Shown: positions 10,001 through 17,991 of the stretch, in pieces
Layout: each line of letters opens with the position of its first letter
Position numbering within the stretch: position 1 is the first letter of the stretch
Source: Gemmatimonadota bacterium
GTDB taxonomy: Bacteria; Latescibacterota; UBA2968; UBA8231
NCBI GenBank assembly: GCA_018673255.1
Contig: JABHDC010000254.1
Location: 1 to 64,000, forward strand
DNA: 64,000 nt
Reading direction: 5' to 3'
The notes under the pieces: model-generated
Database searches by the model: none
Seen by the model: the letters and a program-made list of their open reading frames with translations, nothing else
Told to the model about the DNA's origin: nothing
Translations under genes and position numbers: made by a program

Positions 10001-11938
10001 GTGGATTCCATGCAAGCGCTGGTTATCGACGATACCAGCGGTTACCGAGCGCTGTTGAGTGATGTCCTCTCCGGAATCACGGGGGTCGAAGTCCAGGGTG
10101 TCGCCGCCAGTGGCAAGACCGGTCTGAGCAGAGCCACTGCGCAGACCCCGGATCTTGTCCTTGTGGATGTCGGTCTGGCTGACATCGGTCTTCCCGAACT
10201 ACTGAACGATCTTCGCGCGCTGGACGAGTCGATCGGGGTGATCCTGATCGATGTGGATGACCTGAAACCTGCGACCGTGACCCTGGCGCTGAAATTGTCG
10301 GCTTTGGGTGCTGTGGGTCGGCCTTCATTGCAGGATGAGAGGGGACGCGGTGATCTGGCGGCAGAGTTGCGCCGGATGATCGATGGGTTTCAGACGCGCC
10401 GACTGCTGCGTGGTACCCGAACTGGATCCACATCCCCCAGCAGGCCTGTCTCGACGTCAGATGCTCTGCCAGATAACACGACGTCCAAGCCCGCATCGCC
10501 GGCGATCCCGAAGGTCACCGAGACGTTGATCCCTGACTTGCCTCTGGAGGTGATTGGGATCGGTATCTCCACCGGTGGCCCGAATGCGCTTGCCGAACTG
10601 TTGCCCGCGCTGCCAGGTGACCTGCCGGTACCCATCCTCATTGTGCAACACATCACCGACACTTTCACGGCTTCTTTGGTGAAGTCGCTGGATGGTAAGA
10701 GTCGGTTGGCGATCTTCGAAGGCCAGGAGGGGGTCGTGCCAGTGGCAGGTGCGGTCTACGTAGCGCCCGGCGGGCGGCAGATGAAGGTTGAGCTCAAAGA
10801 TGCCCAGGCCCGCTTGCGAATAACGGACGATCCACCCGTCAATCACTGCAAACCTGCTGTCGATTACTTGTTTGATTCCATTTCGACGGTGTATGGCGCC
10901 CGAGCCTTGGGTGTGATCATGACCGGTATGGGAGCCGATGGTGCAGCAGGCCTCGTGGCGATGCGGCGGGCAGGGGCCAGAGTCCTGGCCCAGGACGAGG
11001 CCACGAGTATGATCTACGGAATGCCGGGAGCGGCTGTTCGCGCCGGTGTCGTGGATTGTATCCTGCCCCTCGATCAGCTGGCGCCGGTGATCACTCGACT
11101 GGCGATGGCCGTGCCAGATCCTGAGGTCTCTTCAGCGGATCTTCACCGTATCGCCCTGTTCGTACGAGAGCGTTGTGGGATCAACCTGGATGAGACGAAG
11201 GGGTATCTGGTCCAGAGCCGTTGGCGAAGACTTTGCCAGGATTACGGTGGCCTCACGCCAACCCAACTGGTGGAACGTGCACACAGAGGAGACGAAGGTC
11301 TCGCAAGCCTCCTCATCGATACGATCTCGACCAAAGAGACCTCCTTCTTCCGCGACACCACCCCCTTCGATCTCTTGGGCAGGCAGTTGCTCAAGAGCTT
11401 GCTGGTGCATGCGACGAATGCGGGGCGACCACTGGAGATCTGGAGTGCGGCCTGCTCGACGGGACAGGAAGTTTACAGTCTCGGAATGATTGCCGCCGAA
11501 ACGCTGACCCCTTCGCAGTGCCAGCAAGTGCGCATCACCGGATCCGATCTGTCGACGTCAGCGCTCGACATCGCCAGGGCAGCTGAATACGGCGAGTTCG
11601 AGCTTGGCAGAGGCGTCAGTGCCACTCGGCGCCAACAGCATTTTACCGAAGTGGATGGCCGGTGGCGCCTGCGGGAACAGGTCCGGGCGATGGCCCACTT
11701 CGAGGCGGCCAATCTCGTCGATCTGCCGCCGATGACGAAGATGTTTGATCTCATCCTCTGCCGGAATATCGCCACATATTTCGACGTCTCGCATCGTCGC
11801 CAGCTGTTTGCTGGATTGGCAAAACGATTGAGACCACACGGAATCCTGATTCTGGGATCGACGGAGTCGCTCATCGGCGTCACCGATGAGTTTGTGCGGG
11901 AGCGAGAGGCCCAGACGACCTACTACCTGCATCGCTGA
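10001..11938 (+). CDS. Receiver-CheB-CheR fusion (methylesterase and methyltransferase in one chain)
   Basis: This 645-residue protein carries both receptor adaptation activities. Residues 1-125 form a receiver with VIDDTS and an acceptor Asp in LVLVDVG. It is degenerate: the conserved Ser/Thr is Asp (LIDVDD) and the conserved Lys is Arg (GAVGRPS). About 183-365 is CheB methylesterase with S190 (GISTGG), H217 (QHIT) and D313 (GMGADG). About 372-645 is CheR with STKETSFFRD and the SAM-binding IWSAACSTGQEVYSLG, then DLILCRNIATYFD. GTG 10001 is chosen because GAGGAG (9990-9995) is 5 bases upstream; ATG 10010 is possible. CheB and CheR are normally separate proteins with opposing functions. It is the last gene of the locus and is convergent with pheA. 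Confidence 0.92.
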   Translation: MDSMQALVIDDTSGYRALLSDVLSGITGVEVQGVAASGKTGLSRATAQTPDLVLVDVGLADIGLPELLNDLRALDESIGVILIDVDDLKPATVTLALKLSALGAVGRPSLQDERGRGDLAAELRRMIDGFQTRRLLRGTRTGSTSPSRPVSTSDALPDNTTSKPASPAIPKVTETLIPDLPLEVIGIGISTGGPNALAELLPALPGDLPVPILIVQHITDTFTASLVKSLDGKSRLAIFEGQEGVVPVAGAVYVAPGGRQMKVELKDAQARLRITDDPPVNHCKPAVDYLFDSISTVYGARALGVIMTGMGADGAAGLVAMRRAGARVLAQDEATSMIYGMPGAAVRAGVVDCILPLDQLAPVITRLAMAVPDPEVSSADLHRIALFVRERCGINLDETKGYLVQSRWRRLCQDYGGLTPTQLVERAHRGDEGLASLLIDTISTKETSFFRDTTPFDLLGRQLLKSLLVHATNAGRPLEIWSAACSTGQEVYSLGMIAAETLTPSQCQQVRITGSDLSTSALDIARAAEYGEFELGRGVSATRRQQHFTEVDGRWRLREQVRAMAHFEAANLVDLPPMTKMFDLILCRNIATYFDVSHRRQLFAGLAKRLRPHGILILGSTESLIGVTDEFVREREAQTTYYLHR

Positions 11939-11953
11939 TGTAGCTGGCAGGAG

Positions 11954-12829
11954 CTACCGCTGGTGCAGGCGAGGCTCCACATCAGCGCCGGATGGATAGG
12001 ACCCGATGACGTGTACTGCCTCGACGAGGCTGCCGACCCGGTCGATGGCAGCGCGCGGGCTGGTCGAATCGACATCTCCTGAGAACTCCAGATAGACATC
12101 GTAGGACCATGGGAGACCGGCATGTTTGTGGGTCTCCACTTTCAGCACAACCAGATCCTGCCTGGCAAGTTCACCAAGAACCGAGGACAGGCCGGACGCG
12201 GTGCTGCCCATCTGCAATACGAGCGTCGTCTTCAGCTCTCCTGCAGGCATGCGGGTCTGACCGACTCCCTCAGGCGCCTTCCCAAGGGCGAGGAAACGCG
12301 TGAAGTTTTCACCCTCGCACAGGTCGCGAGCGATGACCTCCATCTCGTGATCGGCCGCCGCCTGTGCCGAGGCGATGGCCGCCTCCTGCCGATCTCCTTC
12401 GGCGATGAGCATCTGAACCGCCCCCGCCGTATCGTAGACGGCTTCGATCTCCACATCGGGCAATCCCTGCAGGAATTGCTGACACTGGGCCAGTGCCTGA
12501 GGATGTGAGCGCACGCGACGAATCTGTGTCAGGTCGCTGCCTGGCAGGCCGATCAGACAGTGGGCAATGCGCAGGCGAAGCTCGCCACACACGGGCAGAT
12601 GGCGCTCGACGAGCAGCCGCCAGACATCGTGAATGCTGCCGGCCAGTGAGTTCTCCAGAGGTGCCATGGCGGTGTGGGCGCGACCCTCATGTACGGCATC
12701 GAAAAGTTCGTCGAAGGTGCGGCAGGGGACGATGGTGAGGTCGACGGTGGCACCGTCGTAGTACTCGCGCACAGCCAACTCGCTGTTGCTGCCCAATTCA
12801 CCCTGGATGGCGACGGCAAGACTCGTCAT
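11954..12829 (-). CDS. pheA: Prephenate dehydratase with C-terminal ACT domain
   Basis: This 291-residue enzyme converts prephenate to phenylpyruvate in phenylalanine synthesis. The N-terminal catalytic part shows the family signatures: GELGSNSELA near the start, the substrate-binding APLENSLAGSIHD, then VYDTAGAVQML and ENFTRFL. The C-terminus is an ACT domain with LSSVLGELARQDLVVLKVETHKHAGLPW. The usual ESRP motif for phenylalanine feedback is altered to ETHK, so inhibition could differ. It is a single-function form without chorismate mutase. It starts 3 bases after the thyA stop, so the two form an operon. Confidence 0.93.
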   Translation of the reverse strand: MTSLAVAIQGELGSNSELAVREYYDGATVDLTIVPCRTFDELFDAVHEGRAHTAMAPLENSLAGSIHDVWRLLVERHLPVCGELRLRIAHCLIGLPGSDLTQIRRVRSHPQALAQCQQFLQGLPDVEIEAVYDTAGAVQMLIAEGDRQEAAIASAQAAADHEMEVIARDLCEGENFTRFLALGKAPEGVGQTRMPAGELKTTLVLQMGSTASGLSSVLGELARQDLVVLKVETHKHAGLPWSYDVYLEFSGDVDSTSPRAAIDRVGSLVEAVHVIGSYPSGADVEPRLHQR

Positions 12830-12832
12830 GGG

Positions 12833-13627
12833 TCAGACTGCGATCGCCATCTTGATGGTCGGATGGGGCTCATAGCCGACGAGTTTGAAGTCTTCGTAGG
12901 CAAAGCAAAAAAGGTCCTGGCCTCGATCCTCAATCATCATACTCGGCAGTTCACGCGGATCACGGGTCAATTGCTGGCGCAATGGTTCGATGTGGTTCTT
13001 GTAGATGTGGACATCACCGCCGGTCCAAACGAACTCGCCGGGTTGCAGTCCTGATACACGGGCAATCATCAGCGTCAGCAGAGCGTAGCTGGCGATATTG
13101 AAGGGCACACCGAGGCCGACGTCACAACTGCGCTGGTAGAGCTGGCAACTGAGCCGACCGTCGCCGATGAAGAACTGGAACAGGCAGTGGCAGGGCGGCA
13201 AGGCCATCGAGTCGATCTGTCCCACATTCCAGGCTGAGACAATGAGTCGACGACTATCCGGATCGCTGGCGATGCGGTCCAGCAGTGACTGAATTTGATC
13301 GATCGTGGCTCCATCGGGGGCCCCCCACGACCGCCATTGATGTCCATAGATGGGTCCCAGATGGCCATCTTCGTCGGCCCACTCATCCCAGATGGACACG
13401 TTGTGCTGATGCAGGTAGTCGACATTCGTGTCGCCTGCCAGGAACCACAGCAACTCATGGATGATCGATCGAAGATGCAGCTTCTTCGTCGTCAGCACAG
13501 GGAAGCTATCGGCCAGATCGAATCGCATCTGGTGTCCGAAGACCGCCAGGGTGCCGACACCGGTGCGATCGGACTTTTCGACACCATGATCGAGTACATG
13601 CTCGACCAGATCGAGATACTGCTGCAT
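12833..13627 (-). CDS. thyA: Thymidylate synthase (ThyA type)
   Basis: The enzyme methylates dUMP to dTMP with methylene-tetrahydrofolate. Starting at ATG 13627 gives 264 residues, the same length as E. coli ThyA. It opens [20 protein letters not shown] and continues [18 protein letters not shown]. The nucleophile is C146 in [11 protein letters not shown]. Other conserved blocks are [26 protein letters not shown] and [10 protein letters not shown]. The frame stays open upstream to 13774, but those 49 residues match nothing in the family, so the shorter start is used. pheA follows after 3 bases. No dihydrofolate reductase gene is adjacent. Confidence 0.96.
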   Translation of the reverse strand: MQQYLDLVEHVLDHGVEKSDRTGVGTLAVFGHQMRFDLADSFPVLTTKKLHLRSIIHELLWFLAGDTNVDYLHQHNVSIWDEWADEDGHLGPIYGHQWRSWGAPDGATIDQIQSLLDRIASDPDSRRLIVSAWNVGQIDSMALPPCHCLFQFFIGDGRLSCQLYQRSCDVGLGVPFNIASYALLTLMIARVSGLQPGEFVWTGGDVHIYKNHIEPLRQQLTRDPRELPSMMIEDRGQDLFCFAYEDFKLVGYEPHPTIKMAIAV

Positions 13628-13783
13628 GAACAACTCATCCGGGGATGATGTGGGTGAGTGGAATGGGGCGTCATTGCAGCGATGTTGATACACAATGACG
13701 CGCAGAATATAGCTGATCGGTGAAATGTCGAGAAGGGCGGCGGTCGCAGGGCCGCAGCCGACCAAACTGTGCAAGTACCTGCG

Positions 13784-13812
13784 TTGACAACATCTTGGCC
13801 CCCGGCTAATTT
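13784..13812 (+). promoter_or_regulatory. Sigma-70-type promoter for the tRNA-Cys gene
   Basis: TTGACA (13784-13789) is followed by a 17-base spacer and TAATTT (13807-13812). The predicted transcript start (about 13819) is roughly 11 bases before the tRNA, as expected for a tRNA promoter. The perfect -35 box and ideal spacing make this the clearest promoter in the window. Confidence 0.75.
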
Positions 13813-13829
13813 CTGGTCTTGCCTAATGT

Positions 13830-13903
13830 GGCGGCGTGGCCAAGTGGTAAGGCAAGGGCCTGCAAAGCCCATATCCCCGGTTCGATTCCGGGCGCCGCCT
13901 CCA
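13830..13903 (+). tRNA. tRNA-Cys (GCA anticodon)
   Basis: The acceptor arm GGCGGCG (13830-13836) pairs with CGCCGCC (13893-13899). The discriminator base U and an encoded CCA (13901-13903) follow. The D-arm region is GCCAAGTGGTAAGGC, the anticodon loop is CTGCAAA with GCA at 13862-13864, and the T-arm is CCCGGTTCGATTCCGGG. U73 is the usual cysteine identity base. The outermost anticodon-stem pair is A-A, a minor irregularity. Confidence 0.96.
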
Positions 13904-13916
13904 ATTTCTGGAAAAT

Positions 13917-13950
13917 GGCCCCCTCGCCGACAGGCGTGTGGGGCCGTTTT
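13917..13950 (+). terminator. Terminator after tRNA-Cys
   Basis: GGCCCC (13917-13922) pairs with GGGGCC (13940-13945) around an inner CGCC/GGCG hairpin, followed by GTTTT. It lies between the two tRNA genes, so tRNA-Leu may have its own promoter or receive read-through. Confidence 0.55.
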
Positions 13951-13978
13951 CGTTGTACCTTGTGATGGGTCTCTGAGT

Positions 13979-14067
13979 GCCGGGGTGGCGGAATTGGTAG
14001 ACGCAGCGGACTTAAAATCCGTTGGGGCGCAAGCCCCGTGGGGGTTCGAGCCCCCCCCTCGGTACCA
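13979..14067 (+). tRNA. tRNA-Leu (UAA anticodon)
   Basis: This is a class II tRNA with a long variable arm. The acceptor strand GCCGGGG (13979-13985) pairs with CCTCGGT, with a G-U pair at position 1-72 and another at 5-68; discriminator A and encoded CCA end at 14067. The D-arm is GGCGGAATTGGTAGACGC and the anticodon loop CTTAAAA has TAA at 14013-14015, reading UUA leucine codons. The variable arm is GGGGCGCAAGCCCC and the T-arm is GGGGGTTCGAGCCCCC. Confidence 0.96.
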
Positions 14068-14070
14068 GTA

Positions 14071-14110
14071 AAAACAGGGAGTTACGCGATTCGGCGTGGC
14101 TCTCTGTTTT
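14071..14110 (+). terminator. Terminator after tRNA-Leu, symmetric with the convergent TauD gene
   Basis: AAAACAGGGAG (14071-14081) pairs with CTCTCTGTTTT (14100-14110), with one mismatch or G-U position. A and T runs on opposite sides let it work in both directions, serving tRNA-Leu on the plus strand and the TauD-like gene on the minus strand. Confidence 0.7.
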
Positions 14111-14128
14111 CGTCAGGCCAGGGCCGTA

Positions 14129-15130
14129 TCATCGTTGCCGGCGGGCGTAGCTGTGGCAGAATTCCCGCGTATCAGCGAAAACCGGTGGCAAGGGGCGCCC
14201 ATTCGGCAGGGACAGCCACAAGCGCAACATGTGACGCTCTTGCTCGCCTGACTGGCTCTCGAAGCCCGAGCGAGCATGCAGGATGTCGTAGTTGTTGGCC
14301 ACGATGATGTCACCGGGCTGCATCTCGAACTCAAATGACATTTCCTCGCAGACCTCATCCATCAGGTCCAGTGCCTCGATCTGAACCGGCGACAGGTCGG
14401 GCACGTCGGGGAAACGCTGCGCCAGGTCGATGTATTCGCGCTTGTACAACACGTTGAGATGTTCGGCAAACCAGGAGTAGATCGGCACCCGTTGAAATGG
14501 GGGTGAACCCGGTCGTTGCTGACCACGGGCATCGAAGTCGAAGGGCTCCTGCAGCACGACGGCCAGATCCGGCCGCCGTTCCAGGATTGTATTGAAGACA
14601 CCGATGGCACTCACGAGTTTGGAGCGCCCACCCACTCCCGCCGACCGGTGGCAGAGCAGCATGAAGGCGTCGGCACCGTCGTTGTGGTAGTTGATCGGCA
14701 GGTTGGTCTGGTAGGCGCGGATATTATCCGAGCGCAGATCGTTGCCTGTGTCGCGGATATCGTGGATCAGATTGCCGGCCGCGTCCTGGGGCTCCGGGTC
14801 ACCCAGATGCTGTCCTATCGCCCACAACATCCATCGCGCCGTATCGATCGACAGGTCTGCCACCGGCACAGATCGCAGCATCGCGAAACCTCGTCCGCCC
14901 TCAAGCTCCGTTCGCAGATTGTCCATCAGGCCCTGCCAGGCGGGCATCGGCAGATCCGCCTGCTCGACGTCCTGCCACCTCGTCTGGGTATCAGCCACAG
15001 TTGTAGTGGCGACCTGAAGCTGATCGATCTGTTCCTGCGTGAATTCGACGATCCAGTCCGGGTCTGCCAGCATCTGGGTGCCGTGCCAGGCGGCCGGTAT
15101 TGCCAGTGGTTGGCGAAGAAGATCACTCAT
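14129..15130 (-). CDS. TauD/TfdA-family Fe(II)/2-oxoglutarate dioxygenase
   Basis: This 333-residue protein carries the double-stranded beta-helix of the TauD/TfdA family, which uses Fe(II), O2 and 2-oxoglutarate to hydroxylate small organic substrates. The metal motif is H149-x-D151 in INYHNDGADAF. The distal His is in YDILHARSGF, and the 2-oxoglutarate-binding Arg is in QERHMLRLWL. Starting at ATG 15130 gives an ATGA overlap with the upstream amidase stop; the frame continues 8 codons further to ATG 15154. It is the second gene of a two-gene unit with the amidase, so the pair may hydrolyse and hydroxylate the same amide compound. The substrate is unknown. Confidence 0.85.
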   Translation of the reverse strand: MSDLLRQPLAIPAAWHGTQMLADPDWIVEFTQEQIDQLQVATTTVADTQTRWQDVEQADLPMPAWQGLMDNLRTELEGGRGFAMLRSVPVADLSIDTARWMLWAIGQHLGDPEPQDAAGNLIHDIRDTGNDLRSDNIRAYQTNLPINYHNDGADAFMLLCHRSAGVGGRSKLVSAIGVFNTILERRPDLAVVLQEPFDFDARGQQRPGSPPFQRVPIYSWFAEHLNVLYKREYIDLAQRFPDVPDLSPVQIEALDLMDEVCEEMSFEFEMQPGDIIVANNYDILHARSGFESQSGEQERHMLRLWLSLPNGRPLPPVFADTREFCHSYARRQR

Positions 15131-16617
15131 GGACTCATCCGTCGGTTCGCGCACAGGTCATAGGTCGGCTGCCATGGGCGCAGCTTCTCAAAGACGGCAC
15201 TCGCTGTCAGCACATCGACGTCCCGATTTCGGCGCCCGATGATCTGCATACCCACAGGCAATCCGCAGGGACTGAGGCCGGCGGGAATCGAGGCACTGGG
15301 ATGCCCGGTGAAGTTGGTCAGGAACGTCAGGCACCAGCCGATCAATCGATTCACCGACTCGTCGTTCACGGTCTCCGGTCCCAGGGTATTGCCATCGGTT
15401 GCATTCTCGACGGGCATGCTGGCCAGGGTCGGTGTCACCAACAGATCGTAGTCGCCGAACAGATGCTGCAACACATCAAAGATCTCGGTGCGGATCTCCT
15501 GGTCACGATAGTGGTCGAGGACCTTCATGTCGGCATGGCCTTCGACCCAGTCGAGCAACTCCGGTGGCAGGTCCTGACGGTGATCTCTCAGTAGATCGAT
15601 GCCCTGCCCCTTCCATGCCTCCATGGCAGACAGGGCGATGGGCACAAGCAGACGGCACCACAGGTCGGCCAGCTCCATGTGTGTGCGTTCGATGCCCAGG
15701 CTGACGGGCTCGACGTGGGCACCGGCATCGGTGAAGGCGCTGACCGCATTTTCGACGACATCGGCAATCACCGGCTCGATCGGGAAGACGTCCAGTGCCG
15801 GGCTGTAGGCGATCTTCCAGCCCTCGATCGAGCCTCCAAGTGCGGTGGCAAAGTCGATCTTCTCGTCGAGGCTGTAGGGATCTCGTGCGTCGGGTCCCGA
15901 CAGGGCCGTCAGTGACAGGGCGGCATCGGCCACACAACGCGTGATGGGACCTTCCGAAATGAAGGGGGAGTGGCCGGCGAAGGCATTGGGACGGCTGACG
16001 AAGGGAACCCGCCCCAGAGACGCTTTGAAGCCATAGGTGCCGCACCATGCCGCCGGTATCCGGATCGAGCCACCCGCATCGGTCCCCTCGGCGATGGGGA
16101 TCAGGCCATCAGCGACGGCAGCGGCAGAGCCACCCGACGAACCACCGGTATTCTTGTCTGTGTCGAAGGGATTGCGAGATGGCCCGAAGAGGTAGTTGTC
16201 ACACGTGCCGCGGAAGCCGAGTACCGGACTGTTGGTCTTGCCTACGATGATGGCACCGGCCGCTTCCATGCGCTCAGCGTAGGCGCAGTAGAATTCTGCC
16301 TTGATATCCTTGAAGGCGCCTATGCCACCGAAGGTGGTCGGCCATCCGGGTTTGAAATCGAAGAGGTCCTTCATCGCCGTCGGCACACCATGCAGCGGAC
16401 CGAGTGTCTCTCCGTCCATGACCGCCTGCTCTGCCACACGGGCCCGCGCACGAGCATCGTCGTGGTCCAGCAGGACGAAGGCATTCAGATCAGTGTTGCG
16501 GGCGGCGATGCGCTCGAGGACGGTGTCGATGATCTCGAGTGGCGACAGCGACTTGCGTCGGATATGGTCAGCCATTTCGGTGGCCGACATGTACGCCAGT
16601 TCATCGGTCAGGCTCAT
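15127..16617 (-). CDS. Amidase signature family hydrolase
   Basis: This 496-residue enzyme hydrolyses amide bonds with a Ser-cisSer-Lys triad: K83 in TAMKDLFD, cis-Ser S160 in NTGGSSGGSAAAVA, and nucleophile S184 in GTDAGGSIRIPAAWCG. Residues 70-200 are the canonical amidase signature region (GPLHGVPTAMKD, VGKTNSP, NPFDTDKNTGGSS). There is no signal peptide, so it is cytoplasmic. GGAG lies 7 bases before ATG 16617. The gene overlaps the TauD-like oxygenase by 4 bases. No GatB or GatC neighbour is present, so a GatA role is unlikely. The specific amide is unknown. Confidence 0.92.
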   Translation of the reverse strand: MSLTDELAYMSATEMADHIRRKSLSPLEIIDTVLERIAARNTDLNAFVLLDHDDARARARVAEQAVMDGETLGPLHGVPTAMKDLFDFKPGWPTTFGGIGAFKDIKAEFYCAYAERMEAAGAIIVGKTNSPVLGFRGTCDNYLFGPSRNPFDTDKNTGGSSGGSAAAVADGLIPIAEGTDAGGSIRIPAAWCGTYGFKASLGRVPFVSRPNAFAGHSPFISEGPITRCVADAALSLTALSGPDARDPYSLDEKIDFATALGGSIEGWKIAYSPALDVFPIEPVIADVVENAVSAFTDAGAHVEPVSLGIERTHMELADLWCRLLVPIALSAMEAWKGQGIDLLRDHRQDLPPELLDWVEGHADMKVLDHYRDQEIRTEIFDVLQHLFGDYDLLVTPTLASMPVENATDGNTLGPETVNDESVNRLIGWCLTFLTNFTGHPSASIPAGLSPCGLPVGMQIIGRRNRDVDVLTASAVFEKLRPWQPTYDLCANRRMSP

Positions 16618-16742
16618 GGTGCGCTCCGTGATCCATTCTCAACTGTGGGTCGGTCGCGCCGACTCGGTCGACATGAGGGTTGCGGTCTCCCCCTGCTGAG
16701 GGGTTTCTTGACTGTTGTGGCTGCCAATGGGCCAGATCTCAG

Positions 16743-16768
16743 ACCCAGGCAACAGACCCAGGCAACAG
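16743..16768. repeat. Two tandem 13-bp units in a divergent intergenic region
   Basis: ACCCAGGCAACAG occurs twice head to tail at 16743-16755 and 16756-16768, in the 282-base gap between the amidase (minus strand) and the propeller gene (plus strand). I see no other clear signal in this gap. It could be a regulator site or simple slippage. Confidence 0.5.
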
Positions 16769-16899
16769 CCCCAACAATAGGCCCAGAATAGCCCATCGCC
16801 ACCTCACGCGGGCCCGGGCACAAGCTACATCGGTGGCGCGGTGTTCGCACCAACGAGGTGGTGTGCGCCCCGATTCACAGCAAGAAGGGATCACCAGCC

Positions 16900-17952
16900 A
16901 TGGAGCACGTAGATACTGATGCGGACAGCGGCATTGAGATCTGGCGATTGGATACCGATCACCGTCCCACTGACAACATCTACGGTGAGCAGCCCTACGC
17001 ATCCCTCGACGGATCCTGTATTGCTCTGCGTCACTATGCCACCGACGAGCGCCAGGGCGGCCTGTCGATCCTGGATCTGAACACTGGCCAGAGTCGCTCG
17101 ATCATCGAAGAGGCCGCGAGATTCCCGGCCTTTCATGGCTGGGGCGAGTACCTGTATGGTCAGCAGATCATCGATGGCCGGCTCCTGCTGCGGCGCTGGC
17201 ACTGGGCATCGGCGGAAGGGGAGACGCTGGTAGAGCTTCCTGCCCACGAAGGGCGATTCAGCTACGGCACCGTGTCTGGTGATGGACGCCACTATGCGGT
17301 CTGTGTGCACAATGACGCGCCGGCGCCCTGTCGGGTTCTGCTTGTTGATCTGGAGACCAAGGCGAATCGCGAACTGACGCGCAGTACTGAACGCTATTAC
17401 AAACACGAACAATTCTCTCGTGACGGTCGCGATCGGGTCATGCTTCAAGGGAACTCGGCAGACGTGAGCCAGGTCTCGCTGACAGCCGTCGACCTGACGG
17501 GAGAGATCACCGCCTTTGCGGCGGACGTGCCCCACACGCTGCGACCCACGGGGCACGAGGCCTGGGTCGGTGAAGACTCGGCTGTCTTCTTCTCTACCCG
17601 GTGGGACGACGAACAGGGCAATCTGTGGACGGCGACCCTGGGCGAGGATCACCCCACGCCTCTTGGGCCTGCCATTCGCGGTGGGCACGTCAGCGTTTCA
17701 CGATGCGGGACCTGCTGGCTGGTGGATGATGGCAGTTGTCCCGATGTGCCGCTGAGGATCGGAAACTTTTCTTCCGGCAGATCGGCCCGTGTTGTGTCGA
17801 CGGGGACCGTGCATGATGACCAGCAGTGGTCGCATGCGCATCCTTACCTGACAGCTGACAATGCCTGGGCCGTGTTCACGTCGAATCGCAGTGGGCAGTC
17901 CCAGGTCTACGGAGCTCGGTTGCCTGAGGCTCTGCTTTCGAGTCTCGCCTGA
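16900..17952 (+). CDS. Oligogalacturonate-lyase-like / TolB-like beta-propeller protein
   Basis: This 350-residue protein consists of repeated beta-propeller blades (PYASLDGSCIALRHY, SYGTVSGDGRHYAVCVH, HEAWVGEDSAVFFST). It ends with HAHPYLTADNAWAVFTSNRSGQSQVYGARL, the last-blade pattern seen in TolB-like proteins and bacterial oligogalacturonate lyases. No signal peptide is visible, fitting a cytoplasmic lyase-type protein. ATG 16900 has AAGGGA 9 bases upstream and is preferred over ATG 16858. I cannot confirm the catalytic metal-site histidines, so activity is uncertain. The downstream gene starts 39 bases later on the same strand. A galacturonokinase-like gene at 45.8 kb gives weak support for a uronate theme. 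Confidence 0.6.
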   Translation: MEHVDTDADSGIEIWRLDTDHRPTDNIYGEQPYASLDGSCIALRHYATDERQGGLSILDLNTGQSRSIIEEAARFPAFHGWGEYLYGQQIIDGRLLLRRWHWASAEGETLVELPAHEGRFSYGTVSGDGRHYAVCVHNDAPAPCRVLLVDLETKANRELTRSTERYYKHEQFSRDGRDRVMLQGNSADVSQVSLTAVDLTGEITAFAADVPHTLRPTGHEAWVGEDSAVFFSTRWDDEQGNLWTATLGEDHPTPLGPAIRGGHVSVSRCGTCWLVDDGSCPDVPLRIGNFSSGRSARVVSTGTVHDDQQWSHAHPYLTADNAWAVFTSNRSGQSQVYGARLPEALLSSLA

Positions 17953-17991
17953 CTGGACGATCCAACCAGACACGATGAAGGAATTGAAACG

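Noticed and set aside
11940..11957. GTAGCT/AGCTAC hairpin between cheB-cheR and pheA as terminator
   Set aside because: It is a six-base stem without T-run on either strand and overlaps the pheA stop codon, so I do not call it.
13628..13774. N-terminal extension of thymidylate synthase
   Set aside because: The extra 49 codons match nothing in the family, while starting at 13627 gives exactly the 264-residue length of E. coli ThyA.
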